Numbered from the stretch's first letter, positions 1-11,378 are shown. The stretch is 64,000 nucleotides of DNA from Hofstenia miamia (GCA_004352715.1 SCFE01000041.1:713476-777475), one strand, 5' to 3'. The notes: generated by a model from the letters alone, not told the origin. Numbers and translations are program-made.

Positions 1-264
1 TATATATATATTATGTATGTATATAGCTATAATGTTGATATGTTCCTACCAAAATACTCAAACAGCGCACATAGTGACATATAAAAAAATTAGTGGATTT
101 CTTGAGGAAAAATTGCTGTATGACTATAGAATTACTAAGATTACTATATTACTGTAGTGTAAGCCTAAAAATAGTTAGATTAGAATTATTTTTTTGACTT
201 AGGATTCCACGAGAAGAATGGAACTTCCCATAAGGCTCCATGGATTCCCACATCAGTAGACAAC

Positions 265-1106
265 GTGAATGAAGATTATGTTTTACTTGTACCAATGCAA
301 TATCAGATACTGATAAAATATTTAAATGCATTACATGCGGTAAAGTTATGCACTTTACCAAACGCTGCACGGCATTTTCTAAAGAACCAATTGATATTTT
401 CAATGAATATTGAAACACTCAGTTTTATTGTGTACTGTGTGTGTTGATGAAGATAAAAAAGAATCTTTGTTATTGAACATTCAATACAATTCTAATAAGC
501 AACTAGAAGATTTCAGCAAATTATTTGAACTTCAAATGTCTGAAATGAATAAATTAATTAAAGACTCAAATGATGTATTATTAAATATTAGGCAGTTTGT
601 TTCCCAGTGATCAAACTATCAATGTAGGCAAGATGGGCGTAATAACAAAAACTCCACGCTTCTTTCAGACTTACAAAAGTCTTTAAGTCATAAAGAAAAT
701 AATTAAAACTATTTAACGCGAATAATTATCCGTGGACTCCCGGAAGTTGCTCAACACCTTAATATGTCAAATAGAAAATGATAAATCTTCAGTAATTTCT
801 ATACTTAATCATCTTGGTATTGATAGTAATTGTATGAAAGATATCATAAGGCTTGGCAAATTTAGGAGTGCCGATGTTGGAAGAATATGGAATAGGCATC
901 TAATTTTATCAAAAGCTTATTTAATGAAAAATTATCATTGCAAAAATATTTTTATTAAGCCAGAATTATCCCCATTGGAACGTGAAGTTGAAAAGAAAAT
1001 ATTTTCTAAGCGCTATGAATTAATTAAATCAGGTGTGGATAAGAGTGAACTTAAAATTCGTAACCTTCAACTCTTCCAAAATGGATCACTTGTAGTTATT
1101 GATTGA
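265..1106 (+). pseudogene. LINE ORF1 remnant (PHD-like zinc finger plus RNA-binding domain)
   Basis: Pieces in different frames. At 279-400 one frame reads C-x2-C (CFTC), then CITCGKVMHFTKRC, which is the C-x2-C/H-x4-C core of a PHD-type finger. A second frame from 410 supplies LLCTVC, the last C-x2-C pair, followed by a polar helical stretch to 610. At about 719-760 a frame reads IIIRGLPE, a motif typical of LINE ORF1 RNA-binding domains. The ORF at 732-1106 continues with RLGKF and ends in KIRNLQLFQNGSLVVID, again typical of ORF1 C-termini. At least two frameshifts separate these parts. In the family ORF1p binds element RNA in the ribonucleoprotein particle. Confidence 0.7.
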
Positions 1107-1133
1107 CTATATGCTAATAACTTATCACATAGC

Positions 1134-1860
1134 ATGAAGTTTTTATACACAAATGCACAAAGCTTGATTTCATTAGATAAAAGAATTAAATTATTAAATC
1201 AAGCGATTTGTTTTCATGCTTCAATTATCTGCCTAACAGAAACCTGGCTTGATCATACCTTCCACAGTTCAATATTTCCTAACTCTCTATTTTCAGTTGC
1301 ATCAGAAGCAATGAGATCATCCTCTTCTAAACACGGTGGTTGCATTATTCTTGTTCAAGATGATATAAATTTTATTCATTTAAAAATCAATAATAATGTA
1401 AACTTTGGATGTGCAACTATTATTGACTTAAACCCTGTTTTTATTCTTATTGTCTGTATCTACATTCCTCCACATTTAAGCTATTACCACGCACGATGCC
1501 AAGAAGTTTGTTTATATATTTCATCTTGCTTAGAGTCTTATCGTACTTTTATAAAGTCCTTAAACAATACCATTATAGAAGATAAAATATGCATTATTGG
1601 TGACTTCAACTTTACAGATCTTGATTTAGAAACTGGAATTTCTAGTAATTATTATGAACAACAAATTTTAGATTTACTACTAAATCAGAAGCTTTATCAA
1701 AAGTTACTTTTGATACTCACAAGAGCGGTAATACTCTTGATCTTGTTTTCATAAATGACGATTGTTTTGAAACAAAATTACTTACTCCTGCGTATGACAA
1801 TTTCTCTGATCATGGTATAATTAGCATTGACTTCAATTTTATTCTTTTTAAATATCCTTT
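1134..1860 (+). pseudogene. LINE ORF2 5' part: APE-type endonuclease domain
   Basis: The ORF at 1134-1754 begins FLYTNAQSL (metal-site Asn), then LTETWL (catalytic Glu), and later CIIGDFNFTD (Asp/Asn active-site pair). These are the ordered motifs of the AP-endonuclease-like domain that nicks target DNA to prime LINE reverse transcription. The frame breaks near 1700; the closing SDHG motif (catalytic Asp-His) lies at about 1804-1815 in another frame. The single frameshift disables the protein. No upstream start is needed, because ORF2 of such elements follows ORF1 closely, here 28 bases after the ORF1 stop. Confidence 0.85.
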
Positions 1861-1933
1861 CAAGCTGGATAATTTTAATAATACTTCCTCATACTCTTTT
1901 TCTCAGGCAAATGTAAATGAACTTAAACTAAGC

Positions 1934-3449
1934 TTGTTCTCTTCGCTTTTTTCATTTAATCGCCCTCTTGATAATTCATCTTATATTGATACATGGTATA
2001 ATGATTTATTTAATATTATTAACACCTGCGTTCCAAGAAAAAGGAATAAGCGACGTCATCTACCCCAATATTTTAGCTCACACACTGTTCATCTACTAAA
2101 TAAATTTGATTCGTTTAAACGAAAACTTATGAGGCCAACTTCATCAAGAATACCTAATCAACATATTTTAATCGACGACTATCAGAATCTATCGAACTTG
2201 ATGCGACATTATTTGCTGAAAATTTCGCTAATAAATGCAGCATTAATAACTGTTACAAGCTTCTTCGTTCATTAAAATCATATCCTCTTCCTTCAAGAAT
2301 CTATTGGAATTCTGATGTTGCGAATAATCAATTAGAAATAAGTTCTAGGTTTAATCGTTATTTTGGTTCAGTGTATCAAAATGAATCTGATCGAACTCCA
2401 TTCAATGATGTTCAACTTATTCAATGTGATGATGTGTCTTTTACTGAAGACGACATTTTATGCCCCCTTAATAGCTGCACTTCATCAGGATGTGGTTTAG
2501 ATTGCTTACCTAGCTTATTTTTGAGGGAGTATGCTAAAGAAATATCTTTTCATGTTTTTCAACTTTTCAAATCTTTATGATCTGGAAAACCGCAAAAAAT
2601 ATTATTCCTTTGTTTAAATCAGGCAATAGAAATAACGTATGTAATTATAAACCAATCTCTATTTTAACGAAACTTTCTTTGCTTTTTGAAAAATTAATTT
2701 TTAAGGAACTTTTTACTGCAGTGCGCCCTTTACTATCAAAACATCAATATGGATTTATAGAGAAACGATCAAGTATTTTACAAATTTTGAATTATTTAAA
2801 TGAAGTTTATCATTATCATGACATAAACTGTCCTTTGCTTTCTTTTTATCTTGACTTTAACAAAACATTTGATAAAGAATCCCATTCAATATTAATTTAT
2901 AAACTTAGAAATATATTTGGTATTTCTAACCATTTATTAGCATTAATTACATCATATTTATCACAAAGATCTCAATGTGTCAACATAGGTGATATTAAAT
3001 CAAATGCACTACCGGTGCCGAGTGGAATTCCTCAAGGCTCTTGCTTAGGATCACTTTTATTTATTTGTTTTATAAATGACCTTCCATCTGTTTGCCAGAG
3101 TTCATTTCCATATTTATTTGCTGATGACTTTAAATTACTTAGCTCGATGATTTATCCACCGTTTGGAAATGATTTATCATTTATCAAAGACTGGGCTTTG
3201 AAGGAAAACATGACTTTAAATTTAGAAAAATCTATTCTAATACTATTTATGATAGATAAATTTCCTCCTTTATTGTTCAGTGGAAAAACGTTTTTTCCAA
3301 CAAGTGAGGTTCGTTATCTTGGTGTCTATATTACATCTAAATTGTCATGTTCTCACCATAGTGATAAAAAAATCTCCAAATCTTGTAAAGCATTTTCTTT
3401 TATCAGAAGACCTCTTCCATTTAGCACCTCAACAAATTGTAAATTAATG
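1934..3449 (+). pseudogene. LINE ORF2 3' part: reverse transcriptase domain, truncated
   Basis: Three consecutive ORF pieces (1934-2275, 2371-2580, 2577-3449) cover the linker and the RT. Recognisable RT blocks are SGCGLDCLP near 2490, WKTAKNIIPLFKSG then NYKPISIL after 2580, QYGFIEKRSS, YLDFNKTFD (first catalytic Asp, about 2850-2873), SGIPQGSCLGSLLF, and LFADDFKLL (FADD box, about 3115-3140). This order is that of jockey/CR1-group RTs. The last block before the join, VRYLGVYI, is also typical. The thumb and C-terminus are lost at the N join at 3450. The canonical F/YADD aspartates survive, but upstream frame breaks rule out function. Confidence 0.88.
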
Positions 3450-3452
3450 NNN

Positions 3453-4018
3453 AATTCATGTCCAGTGTGTCTTGTGAACAACGTTTCTGTGCCAGTAGAA
3501 ACAAATTGTGGCCATTTGTTTTGCGGTATGCTTCGATATATTTCCATTGTTTCTTATTAAATTTAGCGTTGTGTATGGTTTCACACATTGAAAATTCCAA
3601 CAGAATTTCTCCTGTGCGTTGCCCTATTTGTCGTCAAGATGTAAGTAACGGTTGAGAGTCTACGCATTTTTCGCTCTTCTTTAGGTTAGTTTTATTTTTA
3701 CGACAGTGCACGCGCCTACACTGAATGATGCCGAGAAAGAGCTTTTAACAAAGTTAGCAGTTTACAATCGCCGATTTTCAGGAAGACCTCGCTCGGTATG
3801 ATCATTTCATTCAATACATTTGTAGATTTCTAGTTTTTTTATTCTATAAATGGTTGATATATTATGAAACATTTGTTATAAAACAGTATTAAAATTTTGA
3901 ACAAAGCTCTGATGACCATTAATATTTAGTTTTTGGAAGTTGTGCAAGATATGCCAATGCTGATTCGACATTATGTGCGCAATTTGTATTCACTTCGAGG
4001 GTTATATTTTATAATAAG
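3453..4018 (+). CDS. RNF170-like RING-type E3 ubiquitin ligase, internal exons
   Basis: Four exons on the + strand: 3453-3525, 3567-3640, 3685-3795 and 3930-4018. All have GT-AG borders and frames that join correctly. Exon 1 starts at the N join and reads NSCPVCLVNNVSVPVETNC then GHLFC; exon 2 ends VRCPICRQD. Together they form a C3HC4 RING finger. Exon 3 contains VYNRRFSGRPRS and exon 4 QDMPMLIRHYVRNLYSL then RGLYFIIR. These match the order and wording of animal RNF170, an ER-membrane E3 ligase known to act in degradation of activated IP3 receptors. The N-terminal part and the C-terminal membrane region are missing: the first lies beyond the N join, and I could not find the second downstream. 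Introns are tiny (41, 44 and 134 bp). Assignment to the family is strong; orthology is inferred. Confidence 0.85.
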
Positions 4019-4160
4019 GTATGTTTATTTTTGGCGCTGTTATTGACTTGCAATTAAAAATGAAAATCACGGCATTTACATTTCGCTGTTTTGATTATAT
4101 TTATTCATCGTTGATATGTGAATTTCTAATAATTTATAATCCATTCCTAACATAAAATCA

Positions 4161-4165
<5 letters not shown>

Positions 4166-4198
<33 letters not shown>
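4166..4198. repeat. (AT)n microsatellite
   Basis: Uninterrupted AT dinucleotide run directly abutting a perfect 34-bp palindrome. Similar runs of about 20-65 bp recur, for example at 24560, 31945, 37141, 37655, 52651, 54370, 56024, 59268 and 59695, and beside several N gaps. Confidence 0.95.
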
Positions 4199-4201
<3 letters not shown>

Positions 4202-4232
4202 GGCCCACTGAATATATATTCAGTGGGCCCTG
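4199..4232. repeat. Perfect 34-bp palindrome with CA...TG ends
   Basis: Fourteen-base arms CAGGGCCCACTGAA and TTCAGTGGGCCCTG flank TATATA, giving an exactly self-complementary 34-mer embedded in an (AT)n tract. The CAGGG/CCCTG ends resemble hAT terminal inverted repeats. The AT surroundings make any 8-bp target duplication unreadable. A degenerate relative lies at 9585-9618. Confidence 0.9.
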
Positions 4233-7200
4233 ATATATATTACAAAATTTTCCTAAAATTGATCTTCAAATTCAATTAAAAACAGTTTCATTAGGTTTAA
4301 ACTCATTGCAATTGCCTATGTTCTTAAGCAAAATATCATGATCAATACAAAATCAAGCGCCTTACCAAGATATAGACAAGTAATAAGAGTATATTAGATT
4401 CATTATCTCTACACTTTCTCACCAGTTTCCAATAGGACATGATAAAGTATTGTTTGTAGATGTTTGTTTCTGTACACCATATTGATAGTTAGAGCAATAG
4501 ATTATATATCTAATTTAGAAAGTCTTACTAAAATCGGGGTAGAAACATAAATTTGATTTTAAATTAGACATTCTTAAGGATCATTTTCTTTATAAACTGA
4601 AGTTATAGTGGCTATTTTTAAATTATCAGTGAAATTGGGTTGTCTTAAGCAAACAGTGTAACAAAGAATCTCAAAAACAAGCAGTGGTGAAAATTATAGA
4701 ATACTTATAATATCATTTGCATTCAGATTGTTTAATGCAGCTTAATAGATGTGCTGATTATCGTAAATATCGGAAGAATAGAGTTCAAAATCATTATTGA
4801 AGTTTTATGCTCTTAAAAGTTAGTCACAAAAAACTTACATGTTAATTATAAATATTAATTGTCAAACAACCTATCAAACAAACTGCAACCTAGAATTTTG
4901 GTTTATGGTCAACCATCATACGTTAATTTGTGTGCTATGCCCTGTGCAATTTTCGGTTTTGATAACAATGTATTTGGTGTTGTTAATTTCTTTGTTAAGA
5001 AAATTGTAATGCTTAATGTCAACCTATTTATTTTATGATTGAACAAGTGGACCCTGCTCAAAGCATGAAAAATAGGTTCTTACGATGGTGATAATTAAAC
5101 AACCGATGCTTCGTATCACCAATGACAAAGACCACCAGCTAAAGTAAATTATTGAATTAACACCTACGTAGCAGAGTTGTAAATACTAAAATGAAAATAA
5201 TTTTGTATCAATTTTTAGCAATTCAATAGAGTTCACTCATGATGGTGACAATGGCAATCTGCATGAACTAAGAATATGCCCACAGGTGAAAATTTCACTA
5301 TTGCTTTCTGCCGTTGTATTCTACGTACAAAAAGCATTCTGGCTATCTTTGAAAGCATAGGATAGTCTTTCACAGCAATATGGGCAATTTCTGAGATAAT
5401 TGATGTAGAATTAGTAGATATAATATTGTAATGCAAGAGAAAGAATGTACGTGAATATATATTAATTGCAATTTTGAACAATTTTAAGCCCGTAGAACAG
5501 ACATTTTGGACCAAGGCCCGATTCAGTTTTAGTTTTACAGCGCAAAATTGGCCTGGCATGTTCAAGATCCAGCCTGGTTTCAACTCTGGTGCATATGGGC
5601 GTAAATAAATTCTGATTTTCTTGTGAGGTTGGTTTTTCAGTTTATCTAAAGTAAATATTGATAAAAAATAGATGAGAACAGTTTAATGCTCTTTTAACGC
5701 GCTTTACTTACCCAATAAACACCCAGCTGACGTAATAAAATCGTCAGAGTAAAAAAAAGCAACACCAAAATCAGTAGACAACCCCAATCACCATGCAAAC
5801 GGAATACAAAACGTCATCATTTCGCAATAAAAACGCCATGAAAATGATATTTTACATTAATGCATTGTTTTGCAATGAAAACGTCACAATTCGCATTCAT
5901 TATATGTTAATTTTTTAAACATTATATTTCAGTTTATATTTTCGTAAAGAATCTTATATAACCCTAAACTGCACATTGTCTCCATAAAGATACATTCGAG
6001 GTCGTGCACATTTAGAAATTTGAAACATCTATCGTTCCTTGGGTTTCCTTCTTATGGTGAAAATTCCTTTTCTTGAAGTACATAAAGTATTAATTTTTTT
6101 CAATGGAGAATCCGATTTTTGGAAAAAATTCTAATCAACGTATTCCAAGTGTTTATATAATAACGTGGTGTAAAACCGATCATAACAACAAACACATTCG
6201 ACTATTTTGTTTTCTATGAATATAGACACTAAGTGATCGTGTGCGAATAGTGGAGCAAATTAAAAGAGGGGGTGATTCGCTATACAGTGGTGTTTTAAGA
6301 TTTTAGTTATCTTTAGTATTTAGTCAATTATCCGCATTTAAAAATATTTTAAAGATAATCACAAATTGTAAAAATTTCTTGCTTTTAAAGAGTTAAAATA
6401 CATATTATGAGAAATAAAAATATAGATCGCCCAGTGAAGATTCAACAGGGATATTTGAGGCACAAGAATAAGTTTTAGCACAAATTTTCATAATTATATG
6501 AGCGGGCCTAACACCATAGATGTGTTGATGAAAATGCTTTCAATATTTCTTAATAGGCTTGGATAAAATTGTTCAAGAATTCTGAAAAATCGATTTTCTA
6601 ACTTAATATTATTTAGTTATGCAAAATAATTCTTAAATTTTCTACGTTAAACAATTATACATCAATTACGGTTATAGACTAATGATTTAGATACTGTACA
6701 TAAAACAAAATGAAATACTACCTCTAGATTGCTCTTTCGATATCGGATGAAGAAATCTGAGCAATTGTAATATATCATACTTGCATATCTATAATAGCAT
6801 GCGAGCATCCATGTTTGTTGAATCGAGAAAAGCTTACCAAATAATATTTATTGAATAATGATTTAAATCAAAGCAATACAATTGAATTACGAAATCTCTT
6901 TAAGCTCCATTAAAATACAAAAACGACGTCATTATAAAGGATGTTGGCTTACTAAGTAATATTTATTTATTTCAACTGTAGTGTACATTATTAAATAACT
7001 AGATTATTGTTTGATGAAAAACATCTAAATTTTTTATTATTAATTTGCTGGATAGGCGGTCTGTTGGTACACTGACGAATGTGATCACTGTCAAACATTC
7101 ATCAAGGATTTTGTTTACCAAATATTGGTCGTACAAATTTAATAGTTTGTAATCTCCTTTTTAGAGATCGATAGATAAATCGATACTTTTATAACTTACG

Positions 7201-7251
7201 GTAAATAATTTTATTGATAATATCGCCGATTATCGTTTTCTCGATTATTGA
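4233..7251. other. No recognised gene
   Basis: AT-rich sequence expected to lie within or downstream of the RNF170-like gene; I did not find its remaining exons. An open frame at 5233-5583 (-, 116 codons) resembles nothing I know and lacks convincing signals. CRE-like ACGTCA motifs recur at about 5730, 5811 and 5886, with a related ACGACGTCA near 6925, two of them inside a loosely repeated AAACGTCA...TTCGCA phrase. I see no other structure. Confidence 0.5.
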
Positions 7252-7443
7252 GCTTACAACTTTAGAAACAGGTGCACACATGAGTCTTTTAGAAATCAAG
7301 TTGTTTATGCACGTAGGTCCGCTGAATTTTTGCAAATGTTAATAGATCTTGTAATTTCACAGTTTTTAGCATATCAGGAAGAGAAATCAATTGAATTTGT
7401 TGCACCTTGGAAGGTTGAAGTGCGTAGGAATCCCGCAAATTAA
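7252..7443 (+). other. Unidentified exon-like open frame
   Basis: A 63-codon open stretch ends in TAA at 7441-7443 and contains YARRSAEFLQMLIDLVISQ followed by FLAYQEEKSIEFVAPWKVE. Its composition is more protein-like than neighbouring frames, and a possible splice acceptor (TTACAACTTTAG) lies at its start. It could be the last exon of an unseen gene or part of an old transposon. I do not recognise the family and assign no function. Confidence 0.25.
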
Positions 7444-7908
7444 AAAATTATATTATTTTGAAATCTACATTGCTCAAATAACTTAATTGTTTTCTTGACT
7501 TTGGTATTTTGAAATTATTTTAATTTTTGTACAACAACCTAAATTAATTGCTATATTTGTGTATCAAGAGATTTATCATTTTTTAGAAAAAATATATCGA
7601 ATGTTTGGACAATTTTTCTTCACATTTTTAAAAGACATCGAACAAACTATTTTTGGCTTGGGTTTACTTCAATTATTTGATAACAGAATGCTGACTGTAG
7701 TTTTAAAAATTCTTAAAATTTCTTAATTCTCAAAGTCTATATTTTAATCCCTGCACGGCAAAGCATTCTTTATATGTAAATGAACAATATTTTTTATCAG
7801 CAAGCAAAAAATTTTTAAAATTCAAGCCAAATTCCATTCAACAAGGAATGCAGATTTCTTCAGTTCAAAATGAAGTTTATTAAGATGATGGGAAATGTAA
7901 GACAATTA

Positions 7909-8885
7909 TTATTTACAGCAAACTAAGAACTTGGAAAAAACGAAGCGAAGTGATTTTCTGAATCCTTCATTCGTAAAATAATAAATGAAAAAATTTACAG
8001 CACAATTTAAATTTCTAAAGCCGTCTGCCATGTACCAAATTAAGTAATTCAAAGAGCTTTGCCAAAATCGAGCACGCATTTCATCCGTCCAAAAATAACT
8101 CAACACCTGCAAAATATAAAATGGCAAATACACACCTACCATTATTAGACAACAAGAAATTAAAGTAATGGTCACTCTTAGGTCTTCCTTTTTGGTCTTT
8201 TTGCGAACTTTTTCTTGGCCATAACTGATCGATATTTTAGGCCAATTATTATTGAACCATTTCCTGTGGATATTACAAACAAAGGAATTGAATAACAGAA
8301 TGTTAAGAAAATAACAGCGTAGAGTTCCATATTATTAATCACACAGTTTTTCGCCTTAGGGAAAACCTTTCCTCCGTCCCAAATCAGAATTCCTTCTTCA
8401 AATTGAGTGAAATATATTGAAGGAACAGAAACAATTGAAAATACTGAAATTAGAGTCAAGCAAACTGAGTGAGCTACAGATTTCGTGCTCAGCTTCCGCG
8501 CTAAATTTACACTGAACACGTTAACAAGTCTGTCTACGGTAATAACCACCACCATATAAGTACTGAACAGCAAAGTGAACATATGAATAAACTGCCAATA
8601 ATAACAATAATGAAAAAACCCTATGTACATGATTGCATTAGGCCAAAGAATGAATGGAAGGTTGGCTGTTACATAGCCAAAACAATTTAGGAGATCAGCT
8701 AGTGCTAGGTAGGTTATGTATACCGAAGACGCACTGTTTTTAATAAAAGGCTTACTTGTGTTTATTAGCAAAATTACTGAGTTAGTTGGAATGCCGATTA
8801 CACCAACAACAATGACCAGAGTCAGAACGCTTTCGCTCTTATAGAAAGGATTTGGATAAAGGTATGTCACAATGGTCGAATTCAT
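7909..8885 (-). pseudogene. Class A GPCR paralog A, single-nucleotide frameshift
   Basis: Receptor of the same family as the copies at 29821, 38157 and 61543. The frame opens at 8885 (MNSTIVTYLYPNPF) and runs through TM1-TM5 to the third intracellular loop. There an A-run is one base shorter than in the paralogs (five A instead of six, near 8190-8195), so translation goes out of frame at KFAKRPKRKT. The second frame, 7909-8175, carries TM6, TM7 and the tail without further damage. Total length is 977 nt against 978 for the intact copy. Either this is a young pseudogene or the deletion is a homopolymer sequencing error; all other landmarks (Asn of TM1, LALAD, DRL, NFFIY) are intact. Flanks on both sides also match copy C, so the duplication included regulatory and 3' sequence. 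Confidence 0.85.
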
Positions 8886-8931
8886 TTCAAATGAAATCCA
8901 GAATGATAAATCAAACATTAAAATAATGTTC

Positions 8932-8965
8932 GTAAATTTTGATTGGTTGTTGCACAAGCCAATGG
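8932..8965 (-). promoter_or_regulatory. Paired inverted CCAAT boxes upstream of receptor A
   Basis: On the minus strand the sequence reads CATTGGCTTGTGCAACAACC then AATCAAAATTTACG, an ATTGG/CCAAT pair in opposite orientation about 15 bp apart. The same block precedes copies B and C at a similar distance from the ATG, so it is the best promoter candidate. No initiator or transcript data are available. Confidence 0.6.
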
Positions 8966-8969
8966 ATGC

Positions 8970-10640
8970 TTAACAATTGAAAAATGTGCTGTTGATTATG
9001 TCGCTGATATGTTCCTACTTCGTAATTGCTTTACTTAAATCCGTGTCATCGCTGTTTTGGAAATGTAAAAACATTTGAAAATCTAAAAAACGATTAAGTA
9101 CAGAAAACTAAATGACAATTTTATTATAACCACGGCCTGACCATCTGATAATGTGCGGAACAAAAATAAAATGCTCTTACAAGCAGTGAATTGGTTAAAG
9201 TTTTGCAAGTATTCAATATATAGAATATTACAAAATCCCTTCACTTTTGTGGCCCTACAATAACTACACTCACTTTGAAACAAGCAAAGAGTTCAACCAA
9301 TTAGAGTTTTCACAAGTAAAGAAGTACATTAGATTTTTAAAAACACGGCATCTTTAAGTTAAAACCGTAGATCTATATGTGTACTATTTTAGGTCCACAA
9401 TCTGCATATTCAATGGATGTCAAATACAAGATTTTTAACTGCTGAATGGTATACAATTAATAACCTCATTTTAAATGGATGTAGTTACTAGTATTATATA
9501 TAAAGCAAATTTTATCAAAAAACATGGAGCAGCGATGCAAAAAGTGGACATAGGTATATGCATACCTCCTATCAGATCTTTATTCGGGGCCCATTGAAAT
9601 TTATTTCAAGTCGCCCTATTTTAGTATTTTTGCAAATTTATTTTTAATTTTTCAATTTGCTAGACCAAAATTGAATATTTAGAAAATTTTTCATAAAATC
9701 TAAGTTTTATTTTTAATCAAATTATTTATAAATTGTATTGCATTCATTGAATTTGCTTTAATTTAAATTCACTTTTGCATAATAGTAAATATTTTTGAAC
9801 AATTTTATCATTACCTCGATCCATGCATGACCAAAGCCCTGCTCATATCCATCTATGTACCAAGGGCATTTAAAAATTTTTTTGAATCATTTTACTATCA
9901 AATTTGTTTTGTTGATAACAAGAGTTAAATCCTAATTTTTCAATGCTAATTTGAAATCTGTGAACTTTCTGTTTAACCAAAATTTGTTAAAGCGTTTTGT
10001 ACAACATTCAATAGTTTCTTCAAAAAAATTTAATCTAGAAGGAAAATCTATTAATCTGAAAATCCCACAAGATAGAGGACTATCTTCCCTTTTATTTACC
10101 TTCTAAAACTACACCCCATTGTAGATTCATTAAGTTGTACCCTTTGAGTGAATTTTCGCGTTGTTGGACACTGCGATATCTGAGTTTTGTGTACGGTTCT
10201 TTGTAGTTTGGTGCTTTCTAGAGAAAATAAAATAGTTTAAAATCAGTTATTGCCCATGGGGCTTAGCCGGCTTTACAGTGAAAAAAAAGTTAGATTTTCA
10301 ATTGCTTCAGGCGCAGAAATGCATTCGCACTGAATCTTTACAGCTGCAGGGCAGTACACTTATCTACATTTGTATCCATGTTCAAATGCAACCATAATAT
10401 TACATTGGGGGTTAAACTCATACCTAGTGAAATATAACAATTTTGATGTTCACTAATTATTGGGTATATCACTTTCAAAACTGACTATAATTTAATTATA
10501 CAAAGGCTAGCAAAATTAGGAATTTTAGAGAAAAGTATTTTAAATGAACAACACATAAATATTTTATTTCATAAAGCATTCTCTAAAAAGATATGAAATT
10601 GGAAATCAAGCAAAAAATCTTTAACAATTTGCAGTGCAAT
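8970..10640. other. No recognised gene
   Basis: AT-rich sequence without convincing coding frames. It holds the degenerate palindrome at 9585-9618. From about 10641 the sequence CAGTGGTCGCGG resembles a hAT-type terminus, which could pair with the C-rich, CCGCCA-ending sequence beyond the next gap, but no 8-bp target duplication is visible. Confidence 0.4.
9585..9618. repeat. Degenerate relative of the 34-bp palindrome at 4199
   Basis: Aligned base by base without gaps to 4199-4232 it keeps GGGCCCA, TGAA, TTCA and CCCT in the same positions. The right arm has drifted, so it is no longer a perfect palindrome. No flanking direct repeat is visible. Confidence 0.5.
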
Positions 10641-10782
10641 CAGTGGTCGCGGAAGCAGAGGAGGGAGCAGATGAGATATTTGCCACCCCTAGTGTTAAGA
10701 GTCAGAAAAATCTCTTTGAATTTTATAAAGTTAACAGTAAAAATCTTCCTTAGTTAGCATGTTGGACATTAAATATACATTG

Positions 10783-11378
10783 CCCCGCCCCCTCCCCCCC
10801 CCTAAATGCCGCCANNNNNNNNNNNNNNNNNNNNNNNNNNNNNNNNNNNNNNNNNNNNNNNNNNNNNNNNNNNNNNNNNNNNNNNNNNNNNNNNNNNNNN
10901 NNNNNNNNNNNNNNNNNNNNNNNNNNNNNNNNNNNNNNNNNNNNNNNNNNNNNNNNNNNNNNNNNNNNNNNNNNNNNNNNNNNNNNNNNNNNNNNNNNNN
11001 NNNNNNNNNNNNNNNNNNNNNNNNNNNNNNNNNNNNNNNNNNNNNNNNNNNNNNNNNNNNNNNNNNNNNNNNNNNNNNNNNNNNNNNNNNNNNNNNNNNN
11101 NNNNNNNNNNNNNNNNNNNNNNNNNNNNNNNNNNNNNNNNNNNNNNNNNNNNNNNNNNNNNNNNNNNNNNNNNNNNNNNNNNNNNNNNNNNNNNNNNNNN
11201 NNNNNNNNNNNNNNNNNNNNNNNNNNNNNNNNNNNNNNNNNNNNNNNNNNNNNNNNNNNNNNNNNNNNNNNNNNNNNNNNNNNNNNNNNNNNNNNNNNNN
11301 NNNNNNNNNNNNNNNNNNNNNNNNNNNNNNNNNNNNNNNNNNNNNNNNCCGCCCCCTCCCCCCCCCTAAATGCCGCCA
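10783..11378. other. Assembly gap (10815-11348) flanked by the same sequence on both sides
   Basis: The C-rich stretch ending CTAAATGCCGCCA occurs immediately before the 534-N gap and again immediately after it. This is the pattern of two contigs that overlap but were not merged, so the gap may be smaller than shown or absent. Confidence 0.8.

Larger units (their letters stand above)
150..3449 (+). mobile_element. CR1/jockey-like LINE, degenerate
   Basis: Non-LTR retrotransposon with the usual two-ORF order: a zinc-finger/RNA-binding ORF1, then an ORF2 with an APE-type endonuclease followed by a reverse transcriptase. Each ORF is broken by frameshifts, so this copy is dead. The PHD-like cysteine cluster in ORF1 is known from CR1-group elements, which supports that clade. 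The copy stops abruptly at a 3-N assembly join at 3450-3452, after the RT domain, so the 3' end is not here. Sequence near 55095-55990 carries a very similar RT box (LFADDLKLLS versus LFADDFKLLS) and probably shows what the missing 3' end looks like. The 5' boundary is a guess. Confidence 0.85.

Noticed and set aside
5233-5583. 116-codon minus-strand frame
   Set aside because: No recognisable domain, odd composition and no supporting splice or promoter signal; described only as part of the non-genic stretch.
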